A DNA stretch of 21,376 bases, from contig DBDH01000018.1 in NCBI GenBank assembly GCA_002293455.1, positions 1 to 21,376 of the forward strand, written 5' to 3'. The notes beneath the pieces were generated by a model, which made no database searches, was not told the origin of the DNA, and saw only the letters and a program-made list of their open reading frames with translations. Position numbers and translations under genes: made by a program. Shown here in pieces: positions 14,802 through 21,376 of the stretch. The number at the start of each line of letters is the position of its first letter. The stretch's first letter is position 1. Source of the stretch: Treponema sp. UBA937. GTDB lineage: Bacteria > Spirochaetota > Spirochaetia > Treponematales > Breznakiellaceae.

Positions 14802-16324
14802 ACAACCCTTTAAAGGTTCCTATCTTTTCGGCCGCGCTTGGGGCGGCATCCGGGTTTTATAGTTTTAATTTTGTTAGTTCCTATCTGAATATTAATGTTT
14901 ATGTTCCCGCTTTGTTTTTCGCGGCAGGTGTGCTGGTGTGCGCCGTTAACGGAATGGTCTTCCTCAAGGAATTCATCTTTTCGTTTCGGGATAGAGACCG
15001 GCGCTTGGAAGAATTCAGAATCATCTTTTTTTTCCTGCTTACCGGTATAATGCTTGGTACCGCTGCGTACACGACGCAGATGAAAAAACCTTCCGCGGGT
15101 ATTCCTTTTGAGAAAGTAACCGGGTTAAGCGGATACTTCGTAGACGATCCTCATCTTTTAGCCGGCGGCAGCGGCGCTTTTACGTTCTCCATGATTTCTT
15201 CCAGGGGAAAAGGAGGTGTCGAAGCAAGCGCGGCGGGCCTTATTCAGGTATTTTTTCCGGAAGCATTATATGATTCGATAAAAAGCCGCGGCAGGGGGAC
15301 AAAAATTTTTATCGACGGCAGTTTTCTTATTCCCCAGGAAGGAAAAACGCAATACAACACCCCTCGTTTCAGAGCCCGGTCTATCCATGTGTATGAAGAT
15401 TCTTCATGGCTTCAATCCGCCAGAACCAGAACTCGATGGACTATTATCAATACCTTTGAAGGCAGCCATTGGGGAGGCCTTGCCCTGGCGCTGCTTTTAG
15501 GCGTCAGGGATTATCTGGATACGGGTATGGCCGAACATTACAAAGCAGCCGGCTGTTCCCACGTACTCGCCCTTTCTGGAATGCATCTGGGGATTATTTC
15601 CGCCCTCGCGGCTTTTATTCTGAAAAAGCCGCTGGGACTGGTGAAAGCCTCCGTTTTGGGCGCGTTCTTGATTATAGGATACGTTTTTCTGGTTGGAGCC
15701 CAGGCTTCGCTCATGCGGGCGGCGATTATGTCTACGCTTGGAACCTTCGTAATGGTAAAAGGCTGGAAGCGGAATATGATTTCGCTTTTGTCGGCGGCTT
15801 TTATTATCCAGACACTTATCTTTCCTTCTTCGGCAATGACCGTTTCATGTATCTTATCGTATTTGGCGTTGGCGGGTATTTTAATCCTTGGTCCGGTATG
15901 CCTGGAATTTCTCAAAGGCTGGCTTCCCGAAATGCTGGCGAATCCGCTTGCCGCGTCCCTTGCGGCGTTTTTGGCAACGATTCCGGTAACGGCCGTCTTT
16001 TTCGGAATGATACGGCCCATCGGTATTGCCGCAGGTTTAGTCATCGTTCCCGTTTCAACCCTTTTTATGATACTTTCTATCGCCTGGTTCGGCCTGCAAG
16101 CGCTTCCTTTTATACATGTCATCGCGGGTAAGCTCATTGGAAAAGTTTTGGATTTTTTGTATACTGTTCTGGACTTGATGGTTTTGGAAGCCGGAAAAAT
16201 ACCGGGATTATCGCTGACAAACCATGCTTTGTTGGTGATAATCTGCATAGTGATGTACATCATCCTTTTTTTGGCTTATAAAATACTTCGCAATATAAGG
16301 ACGCGTTTTGTTCCCTTTGCTTAA
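14795..16324 (+). CDS. comEC: ComEC/Rec2-family competence membrane protein, lacking the C-terminal hydrolase domain
   Basis: ComEC forms the inner-membrane channel for single-stranded DNA uptake. The 509 residues show the N-terminal hydrophobic and OB-like region (DUF4131-type). The competence domain follows, with the family signature HVLALSGMHLG (A259-G266) and GAQASLMRAAIMS, then multiple membrane helices to the end. Full-length ComEC proteins of about 750 residues carry a C-terminal metallo-beta-lactamase domain; here the ORF ends after the membrane domain, so that domain is absent or encoded elsewhere. The start overlaps the HEAT-repeat gene by 7 nt, and AAGGAGG lies 16 nt upstream, further than usual, which suggests coupled re-initiation. 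Whether it supports transformation in this organism is unknown. Confidence 0.9.
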   Translation: MVDNPLKVPIFSAALGAASGFYSFNFVSSYLNINVYVPALFFAAGVLVCAVNGMVFLKEFIFSFRDRDRRLEEFRIIFFFLLTGIMLGTAAYTTQMKKPSAGIPFEKVTGLSGYFVDDPHLLAGGSGAFTFSMISSRGKGGVEASAAGLIQVFFPEALYDSIKSRGRGTKIFIDGSFLIPQEGKTQYNTPRFRARSIHVYEDSSWLQSARTRTRWTIINTFEGSHWGGLALALLLGVRDYLDTGMAEHYKAAGCSHVLALSGMHLGIISALAAFILKKPLGLVKASVLGAFLIIGYVFLVGAQASLMRAAIMSTLGTFVMVKGWKRNMISLLSAAFIIQTLIFPSSAMTVSCILSYLALAGILILGPVCLEFLKGWLPEMLANPLAASLAAFLATIPVTAVFFGMIRPIGIAAGLVIVPVSTLFMILSIAWFGLQALPFIHVIAGKLIGKVLDFLYTVLDLMVLEAGKIPGLSLTNHALLVIICIVMYIILFLAYKILRNIRTRFVPFA

Positions 16325-17231
16325 TTATGATTCGCCGGCCGATTTGAAAAAATATTTAGCATCCCGGAATATGGCTATGCAGAAGAAATTCGGCCAGAAT
16401 TTTTTGATAAACCCCAACGCGAGAAAAGCGTTGATCGATTCGTTGGATGCCGCTCCGGGTGATGCCGTTTGGGAAATCGGTCCAGGGCTTGGAGCGATGA
16501 CCTCTCTTCTGCTGAACCGGGGCTGTTATGTGAAAGCCTTTGAAATTGACAAGGGCTTTATCGAAGCGCTCAAAGATTTATTTCAGAACGAAGCAAAACT
16601 CGAAATCATTCCCGGGGATGTTTTTAAAACCTGGAAACCGGCATTGCCCGCCGCGCCGTTTTTGCTTGGGAATCTGCCTTACAATATCGGGGCGTCAATT
16701 CTTGCCGATTTTATTGAACAGAAATGTTTTTTTTCCCGTATTATCGTTACGGTCCAGAAAGAAGTCGCGGAGCGGATGGCGGCAAAACCCGGTTCAAGCG
16801 ATTATTCATCATTTTCCGTTTTGTGCGGCATGGCTTATACGGTAACGCCCCTTATGGTATTGCGGGGAGCGTCTTTTTATCCGCCGCCTCATGTAGATTC
16901 CCAGGGTGTCCGTTTGGATATCAAACAAGATGTGAATTTTGCTGATTATCCTTCTATACAAATACCTTTAGTAAGAAGCCTTTTTTCTTCAAGACGAAAA
17001 ACCGTGCAAAATAACCTGCAAACTTTTCTATCTTCCGGTATAATGAATGTATCCCGAAACCGCGAATCTACGATTCGGGAATCTACGATTCGGGAATCTT
17101 CGATTCGGGACATAGCGGCGGCGGCGTTGGATGCCTGCGGAATACCATATAAGGAACGGGCCGAAAAGCTGACACTGGATGAGTTTACCGCGTTGGCCCG
17201 GAGCCTGGAGAAATTACGTGTCAATTCGTGA
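16308..17231 (+). CDS. rsmA: 16S rRNA (adenine1518/1519-N6)-dimethyltransferase RsmA (KsgA)
   Basis: RsmA dimethylates two adenines in the 3' terminal helix of 16S rRNA during small-subunit maturation, using S-adenosylmethionine. The 307 residues hold the RNA-side signature KKFGQNFL, SAM motif I EIGPGLG (E56-G62) and catalytic NLPY (N122-Y125). The C-terminal helical domain ends in the conserved RAEKLTLDEF. The start is a TTG at 16308 with AAGG seven nucleotides upstream, which gives the normal N-terminus (NYDSPADLKKYL); it overlaps comEC by 17 nt. Between SSRRKTVQNNL and the final helices lies a repeated RESTI segment that is absent from the usual family pattern. yggS overlaps the 3' end. 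Confidence 0.96.
   Translation: MFPLLNYDSPADLKKYLASRNMAMQKKFGQNFLINPNARKALIDSLDAAPGDAVWEIGPGLGAMTSLLLNRGCYVKAFEIDKGFIEALKDLFQNEAKLEIIPGDVFKTWKPALPAAPFLLGNLPYNIGASILADFIEQKCFFSRIIVTVQKEVAERMAAKPGSSDYSSFSVLCGMAYTVTPLMVLRGASFYPPPHVDSQGVRLDIKQDVNFADYPSIQIPLVRSLFSSRRKTVQNNLQTFLSSGIMNVSRNRESTIRESTIRESSIRDIAAAALDACGIPYKERAEKLTLDEFTALARSLEKLRVNS
17061..17106 (+). repeat. In-frame 15-bp tandem repeat inside rsmA
   Basis: Three 15-nt units (17061-17075, 17076-17090, 17091-17105), of the form CGNGAATCTACGATT, encode RESTI, RESTI and RESSI, followed by a partial unit. Units differ at single positions only. Each contains GAATC-N3-GATTC, a short palindrome, so the array has six GANTC sites within 43 bp. 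The length is a multiple of three, so gain or loss of units keeps the frame. Confidence 0.9.
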
Positions 17232-17913
17232 ATCAATTGCAAACATCAGAGAGACGATATATCAAAGCTGCGTCAAATGCGGCAGAAATCCTGATGAAAT
17301 AAAACTGATGGGAGTCTCAAAGTTTCATTCAGTTGAGGAAATTGAAGAAGCCTGGAACGGCGGAATGAGACTTTTTGGTGAAAACCGGGTTCAGGAAGCA
17401 GCCGCTAAATTTCCGGCTTTTATAAAGACGCACCCCGAAACGGAACTGCATTTAATCGGCGCCTTACAGCGGAACAAGGCGAAAGCGGCATCGTCACTTT
17501 TTGACTGTGTTGAATCTGTGGACAGGGAATCGTTAATCGACGCATTGGGAAAAGCGAGCGCGGAAAGAGAAAAACCATTACGGCTGCTTTTGGAACTGCA
17601 CACTGGTGAAGAATCAAAAACCGGCTTCCCGAATATCGATGAGCTTTTCCGGGGAATCGAGCTGATTCTTCAATTTCCCCTGTTAAAAATAGAAGGCCTT
17701 ATGACGATGGCGCCCTATACCGGTGATAAAACCTTAATCCGGAAATCGTTCAGGGCATTGGCGCAGGCGCGGGAAAAATCGCGGCAGCATTTTCCGGATT
17801 GTGACTGGTCCTGCCTTTCTATGGGCATGAGCAGCGATTTTGACATCGCCATTGAAGAAGGATCAACGCTTTTAAGAATAGGAACCGCGATTTTTGGAGA
17901 ACGAAGACCATGA
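17218..17913 (+). CDS. yggS: PLP homeostasis protein (YggS/PROSC family)
   Basis: YggS-type proteins bind pyridoxal phosphate and keep the vitamin B6 and amino-acid pools balanced; they resemble alanine racemase domain I but have no known strong enzymatic activity. GTG 17218 is chosen as start because GGAG (17207-17210) sits seven nucleotides upstream and it gives the usual N-terminus; an ATG at 17179 would add 13 atypical residues. The 231 residues show the PLP lysine in GVSK (K35), FGENRVQE, HLIGALQRNK, GLMTMAPY and the phosphate-binding end SMGMSSDFDIAIEEGSTLLRIG. The gene overlaps rsmA by 14 nt and the next gene by 4 nt (ATGA). Confidence 0.95.
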   Translation: MSIRESIANIRETIYQSCVKCGRNPDEIKLMGVSKFHSVEEIEEAWNGGMRLFGENRVQEAAAKFPAFIKTHPETELHLIGALQRNKAKAASSLFDCVESVDRESLIDALGKASAEREKPLRLLLELHTGEESKTGFPNIDELFRGIELILQFPLLKIEGLMTMAPYTGDKTLIRKSFRALAQAREKSRQHFPDCDWSCLSMGMSSDFDIAIEEGSTLLRIGTAIFGERRP

Positions 17914-18461
17914 AAATTCTGCTTTCCGGATTTTTTTTATGTTTTCTTCCCTGTATGCTTCACGCGCAGGAGCTGCTTCCTCATATCCAGCAAATTGAAC
18001 GACCGCTCATTGTTACGCGGACGGTGAACGAGATTTCATCATTTTCACTTCAGCCTACGGAGGAAGAATTTCCGCTTTGGGCAAAAGATGTGAGACGGGC
18101 TGAAATTATTACCTTTGGCTCCCTGCCCTTTACCTTGTTTTTTTCCACAATCGCGATGGATACCTATCTTTGGGGAACGCATAATTGGGATACCCGCTAT
18201 GCTCCTTGGCCCATACGCGGAGCGGGAGCCGTAGAAATGTCGGTGGATAACCGGCTCATTACCTTGGGAATCGCGCTTGGAGCTTCGATACTTATAGCCG
18301 TGGCGGATCATATTATTATCCGCGTGAAACGTTCCAATGAAGCAAAAAAAGCCGCCGCCTTGCCGCCGGGAGATCCCATCATCACAAGAAGACCTCTTGA
18401 TGATCCTCCGGAAAACGGGAATGGCACCGGAGAAGATAATGGAGGAAATCCGGAACAATGA
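17910..18461 (+). CDS. Uncharacterised exported membrane protein
   Basis: The 183-residue product has a signal peptide (cleavage likely after HAQ, about residue 20) and a hydrophobic stretch near residues 67-85 (EIITFGSLPFTLFFSTIAMD). A second stretch lies near 114-132 (LITLGIALGASILIAVADHI), and a polar, proline- and glycine-rich tail rich in acidic residues follows. I recognise no enzymatic motif. It is translationally coupled on both sides by ATGA overlaps, to yggS upstream and to the pseudouridine synthase downstream, so it is a real gene of the operon. It resembles small lineage-specific envelope proteins of spirochaetes; that comparison is from memory. Confidence 0.7.
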   Translation: MKILLSGFFLCFLPCMLHAQELLPHIQQIERPLIVTRTVNEISSFSLQPTEEEFPLWAKDVRRAEIITFGSLPFTLFFSTIAMDTYLWGTHNWDTRYAPWPIRGAGAVEMSVDNRLITLGIALGASILIAVADHIIIRVKRSNEAKKAAALPPGDPIITRRPLDDPPENGNGTGEDNGGNPEQ

Positions 18462-19384
18462 GTTCGTATTCCGGAATTGTGGACAAGCATATTCCCTCCG
18501 CATTGCGTTTGGATCGATACATAGCCGAATATCTTGCGTTACTCAACCGTTCCCAGATAAAATCCAGAAACCTTAAAGCGGAGATCAACGGGAAATCGGT
18601 TAAAATTTCCAAAACGGTGAATCCCGGCGATACCGTCAAACTGGATTGGGATGATGTTATTGAGACTGATCTTGTACCGGAAGATTTGCCGCTCAATATT
18701 ATTTTTGAAAATGAAAACGTCGTGGTAATCGATAAAGCCCAGGGAATGGTGGTTCATCCCGGAGCCGGAAATTATCGGGGAACGTTGGCCAATGCCCTCT
18801 ATTTCAGGCGCCTGCAAAAGGGTGAGACGGGAGATTCCCCGGAAAAAAGCCGGAGACCGGGAATTGTTCATCGTTTGGATAAAGACACATCAGGAATTAT
18901 TATCGCGGCTTATAATGATGACGCGCTGGCTTACCTTGCCCGGCAGTTTAAACAGCGGAAAACGCGTAAGACCTACGCGGCTTTGATTAAAGGCACACTT
19001 CCTGACGAAAAAGGCAAAATTGAAACGTTCATTTCCAGGGACCCAAAAGATAGAAAAAAGTTTAGCGTCCATGAAAGCAAAGGAAAACACGCCGTCACTT
19101 TTTACAAAGTGATAAAAACATGGAAGGGCTATTCCCTTGTTTTGCTGCGCCCGAAAACCGGCAGGACGCATCAGCTTAGGGTCCATTTAAAACATTTGGG
19201 CCACCCGATCCTCGGCGACCCTTTATACGGCAGAAACGATCCCTCGTTTCACGATCTTACTTTGATGCTCCACGCAAAACGCCTTTCCATCACCATTCCG
19301 CCGGATGGATTATGGGCAACCTTTACATCCCCTTTGCCGAAACGTTTTCGTAAACTGATTCAGGAAATTGAAGAAACCCAGTAA
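18458..19384 (+). CDS. RluD-like rRNA pseudouridine synthase with S4 domain
   Basis: This RluA-family enzyme isomerises uridines in large-subunit rRNA. The 308 residues begin with an S4 RNA-binding domain (about 14-75: LRLDRYIAEYL through KISKTVNPGDTVKLDW). The catalytic domain follows, with GIVHRLDKDTSG holding the nucleophilic aspartate D141, and with RPKTGRTHQLRVHLKHLGHPILGDPLYG. Domain order and length match RluD/YlyB-type enzymes, which modify positions in helix 69; the exact target here is inference. The gene overlaps its upstream neighbour by 4 nt and closes the operon. No clear hairpin terminator follows in the next 100 nt. Confidence 0.93.
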   Translation: MSSYSGIVDKHIPSALRLDRYIAEYLALLNRSQIKSRNLKAEINGKSVKISKTVNPGDTVKLDWDDVIETDLVPEDLPLNIIFENENVVVIDKAQGMVVHPGAGNYRGTLANALYFRRLQKGETGDSPEKSRRPGIVHRLDKDTSGIIIAAYNDDALAYLARQFKQRKTRKTYAALIKGTLPDEKGKIETFISRDPKDRKKFSVHESKGKHAVTFYKVIKTWKGYSLVLLRPKTGRTHQLRVHLKHLGHPILGDPLYGRNDPSFHDLTLMLHAKRLSITIPPDGLWATFTSPLPKRFRKLIQEIEETQ

Positions 19385-19491
19385 AAGAATGCTTACGCCG
19401 CATAGATCATTTGGTTTTGAGCAGCAATGTAAAGTTTAGGAAAAATTGATGATTAATCTCATGTTTCAGCAAAATTTAATCGTAAAAATGG

Positions 19492-19565
19492 GGTTTATTC
19501 GTGTTGAGGGTTTAATACCCTCTGTCTGCCATGCAAGCGATAGCTCTGCGGCGAGGTTGTTGATT
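19492..19565 (+). repeat. Dispersed intergenic repeat, copy 2
   Basis: This is the second copy of the element at 9761-9835, about 107 nt after the pseudouridine synthase stop. It shares the 22-nt 5' block and the CTCTGCGGCG...TTGTTGATT 3' block. Here GAGGGT-TTAAT-ACCCTC forms a small hairpin at the 5' side, which is shorter in copy 1. Confidence 0.75.
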
Positions 19566-19604
19566 ATCGTTTTATCAACCCGGATTCAAGGCTGAAATGC
19601 TATT

Positions 19605-19696
19605 TATATACCGACCGGTCGGTAATATCCGTTTTTCTGTATCAAAATGCCATATTATGGCATATTTAATCGTTTAACTTACCGACCGGTATATAG
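19605..19696. repeat. Compact inverted-repeat element with TetR-like palindromes
   Basis: The left end holds a perfect 16-bp palindrome, TACCGACCGGTCGGTA (19609-19624). The right end (19679-19696), read in reverse complement, is the same end sequence missing four bases. Between them sits another palindrome, ATGCCATATTATGGCAT (19647-19663). ACCGACCGGTCGGT resembles operators bound by TetR-family repressors, but no such gene is in the window. It may be an orphan operator pair or a miniature inverted-repeat element. The gap 19385-19816 has no other feature except the repeat copy and the apt promoter. Confidence 0.6.
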
Positions 19697-19782
19697 TTTT
19701 GAACCTTTCATGAGAAACTAAAATTTTTTTTGTTTTACAAGAATATCGTAAACTAGAAATTGCTGGGTTTTCAACGGGCTAC

Positions 19783-19810
19783 TTGAAAAAAAATACTTTT
19801 CTGATACAAT
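19783..19810 (+). promoter_or_regulatory. apt promoter, probably giving a leaderless mRNA
   Basis: TTGAAA (19783-19788) and TACAAT (19805-19810) are 16 bp apart, close to sigma-70 consensus. Transcription would begin about 7 nt downstream, at or next to A of ATG 19817. No Shine-Dalgarno sequence precedes that ATG, which agrees with leaderless translation. Confidence 0.6.
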
Positions 19811-19816
19811 TCGTTT

Positions 19817-20347
19817 ATGGAAAAGTTAAACCTTGATGATTACATCCGGAAGGTTCCAGATTTCCCCAAACCGGGTATTTTATTTTATGACCTCCTGAGC
19901 CTTGTTGCCGCGCCTAAAGCTTTCAGGTTTTGTATTGATTCAATGGTGGAATTGTATCAGGATAAAAAAATTGACGCGGCGGCGGCGATTGAAGCCAGAG
20001 GCTTCCTTTTTGCGGCCCCTTTGGCGGATCGGCTCCAAATCCCCCTAATTCCGGTCCGTAAAAAAGGAAAAATTCCCGGAAAAGCTTTGTCGGTAGCGTA
20101 TTCACTTGAATATGGGAAAGCCGAAGTTGAAATTCAGCCCGACGATGTCCCCAAGGGCGGGCAGATTTTGTTGATAGATGATCTCATCGCTACCGGAGGC
20201 ACCTTGAACGCTGCACGGGAACTTATCACTAAATGCGGCGCGGTCGTGCCGGAAATCTTTGGCGTAGTTGGGCTGCCTTTCCTGAACTATTCGAAAGCTT
20301 TGGGAGATATTCCTGTCCGCACACTCATAGAATATGATTCGGAATAG
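19817..20347 (+). CDS. apt: Adenine phosphoribosyltransferase
   Basis: Apt salvages adenine by joining it to PRPP to give AMP. The 176 residues match the family along their length. The N-terminus DYIRKVPDFPKPGILFYDL is the standard adenine-pocket start and fixes ATG 19817. AAIEARGFLFAAPLA and RKKGKIPG lie in the middle, and the 13-residue PRPP signature ILLIDDLIATGGT runs from 117 to 129. The length is typical. The gene is monocistronic, with its own promoter at 19783 and a terminator at 20446. It adjoins tRNA-Gln and an integrase downstream, so it probably marks the conserved side of an insertion point. Confidence 0.97.
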   Translation: MEKLNLDDYIRKVPDFPKPGILFYDLLSLVAAPKAFRFCIDSMVELYQDKKIDAAAAIEARGFLFAAPLADRLQIPLIPVRKKGKIPGKALSVAYSLEYGKAEVEIQPDDVPKGGQILLIDDLIATGGTLNAARELITKCGAVVPEIFGVVGLPFLNYSKALGDIPVRTLIEYDSE

Positions 20348-20445
20348 GTGAAACAGGAACAGAGGTCAAATTTTGCTGAGAATAATCTCTAAGTGATTGA
20401 CTTTTTGTTCATTGCTGTGGTATTTTTCTTTCTGTAAACTTTTGA

Positions 20446-20475
20446 AGAACTTCACCGCAAATGGTGAAGTTCTTT
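20446..20475 (+). terminator. Rho-independent terminator after apt
   Basis: AGAACTTCACC (20446-20456) and GGTGAAGTTCT (20463-20473) form a perfect 11-bp stem with a 6-nt loop, followed by a T-rich TTGTTGT. It lies about 100 nt past the apt stop. A second small hairpin (GGGTGA/TCACCC, 20490-20504) sits between it and the tRNA. Confidence 0.75.
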
Positions 20476-20509
20476 GTTGTAGTGGAAATGGGTGAGCATC
20501 ACCCTCCAT

Positions 20510-20580
20510 TCCCCGGTTGTGTAATGGTAGCACGGCAGACTCTGGATCTGCTTGTGGGGGTTCAAATCCTCCCTGGGGAA
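20510..20580 (+). tRNA. tRNA-Gln (anticodon CTG)
   Basis: A full cloverleaf can be drawn. The acceptor stem TCCCCGG pairs with CTGGGGA (20510-20516 / 20573-20579), with discriminator A20580. The D stem GTGT/GCAC encloses AATGGTA. The anticodon stem GCAGA/TCTGC has loop CTCTGGA, giving anticodon CTG (20542-20544), which reads CAG. The T stem GGGGG/CCTCC encloses TTCAAAT. CCA is not encoded. The gene lies directly upstream of an integrase, making its 3' end a likely attachment site. Confidence 0.93.
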
Positions 20581-20718
20581 GAAATCGTAAATCCTTACGT
20601 GGCAAGGAAATAACGAGCAAACTACCTGATGAAAGGCGTTTGTATCACTATACTTAAACCGACCGACACAAAAAGTGGCAGAAAAACACTTTCAATGCCG
20701 GTCTTTGAGGTGAGTGAT

Positions 20719-21376
20719 ATGAACGCCTATCCTTTTTCTATCTACAAAAGAGCTGACCGCCCCTATTTTCTCGTGTCTTTCAAAAATGCGGAAGGAAAGT
20801 TCCTGCCCGGCATTTCCACCAAAAAGAAAACCGAGGAAGAAGCATTCGCCGTAGCCTACGAATGGCTCCGAGACGGTGTACCGCAAAAAAGCCCCAACTT
20901 TCACAGCATTGCCGTAAAAGAAACTGCAAAGAAAATCAAAACAAATACCGAAGCCGAAACCTTATTATCCGAACTCAAGCGATTAGGCTGGATGCAGGGT
21001 TTCATCATGCGAGAAACTCCGGCAGCAGAAGATTTTATCACTTACTTAAAAATGTTTTGGACTTGGGATGAATCGCCCTATATTCGCGAGAAGCTGCGGA
21101 AAAATCACGGTATTCACAAACGGCATTGCAGAAAACAAAACCAAGCAATAGAGCTTCACTGGGAACCGTTTTTTAAAAAGCGTTCCTTAGGAGACATTTC
21201 CGCAAAAGACATCGATGATTTCATTAACCATTTGGCAGATAAGCCGCTGTCCGCCTCGCGAAAAAACTGCATAATCAAAGCCGGAACAAAAGCACTCCGT
21301 TGGGCGTTCTCAAAAGGAAAAATCGAAAATGACCCAACACAAGGACACTTACTCTTTTCAGGAGATGAAACCAAAC
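20719..21376 (+). CDS. Tyrosine recombinase/phage integrase (N-terminal part, runs off the window)
   Basis: The frame is open from 20719 to the window end, giving 219 codons. It begins MNAYPFSIYKRADRPYF and continues through an Arm-type beta region (VSFKNAEGKFLPGISTKK) to a SAM-like core-binding domain (about 130-215: LGDISAKDIDDFINHLADK, then SASRKNCIIKAGTKALRWAF). That segment is typical before the catalytic domain of tyrosine recombinases. The catalytic R-H-R-Y residues lie beyond the window. ATG 20719 is chosen because GAGGTGA is just upstream; the frame is also open to ATG 20629 and ATG 20695, which lack ribosome-binding sites. Its position next to tRNA-Gln suggests an integrated island or prophage extending rightwards. 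Confidence 0.85.
   Translation, partial: MNAYPFSIYKRADRPYFLVSFKNAEGKFLPGISTKKKTEEEAFAVAYEWLRDGVPQKSPNFHSIAVKETAKKIKTNTEAETLLSELKRLGWMQGFIMRETPAAEDFITYLKMFWTWDESPYIREKLRKNHGIHKRHCRKQNQAIELHWEPFFKKRSLGDISAKDIDDFINHLADKPLSASRKNCIIKAGTKALRWAFSKGKIENDPTQGHLLFSGDETK

Noticed and set aside
15469..16131. A 220-codon frame within comEC on the same strand
   Set aside because: It is out of frame with the conserved ComEC motifs and is rich in aromatic and glycine residues, typical of a shifted frame of a membrane protein.
17061..17106. Possible CRISPR array
   Set aside because: Units are 15 bp, directly adjacent with no spacers, and lie inside an rsmA coding frame.
17179..17217. Upstream ATG start for yggS
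   Set aside because: The extra 13 residues do not match the family N-terminus, while GTG 17218 has a well-placed GGAG.

Overview
The window looks like chromosome from a host-associated spirochaete, most likely a gut Treponema-type organism. The reasons are relaxed lipoboxes on secreted proteins, an operon of PilZ, HEAT-repeat, ComEC, RsmA, YggS and pseudouridine synthase genes, and an integrase N-terminus of a kind I associate with treponemes. This assignment is inference from protein character, not from a marker-gene comparison.

Positions 1-4000 hold a sugar-uptake locus. It starts with the probable tail of an upstream gene and a 14-bp stem-loop. Two MalF/MalG-type ABC permeases follow, then an unusual type I sugar-binding protein with no signal peptide, a hairpin terminator, and a SorC-family sugar-responsive regulator. 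No ATPase gene is present, so the transporter probably uses a shared one encoded elsewhere.

Positions 4000-12260 form a pectin-related accessory region. It contains an AraC-type regulator, a convergent membrane-anchored alpha/beta hydrolase, a small secreted beta-sandwich protein of the type usually fused to pectate lyases, a 982-residue multidomain family 9 pectate lyase, a CPBP intramembrane protease and a lipoprotein rhamnogalacturonan acetylesterase (CE12-like). Together these would cut the homogalacturonan backbone and deacetylate rhamnogalacturonan outside the cell. The intergenic DNA here is rich in stem-loops, including a structured 188-nt leader before the lyase.

Positions 12390-19384 are one tightly packed, mostly housekeeping operon behind a recognisable promoter: a PilZ c-di-GMP receptor, a HEAT-repeat protein, ComEC, rsmA, yggS, a small membrane protein and an RluD-like pseudouridine synthase. 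From comEC to the synthase every gene overlaps the previous one, and TTG and GTG starts are used. rsmA carries an in-frame 15-bp triplicate repeat.

Positions 19385-21376 begin with a 432-nt non-coding gap. It holds a second copy of a dispersed intergenic repeat (first copy at 9761) and a compact inverted-repeat element with TetR-like palindromes. The adenine phosphoribosyltransferase gene follows, probably on a leaderless transcript, with a terminator. Last come tRNA-Gln(CTG) and the start of a tyrosine recombinase, which probably marks the left edge of an integrated element running off the window.
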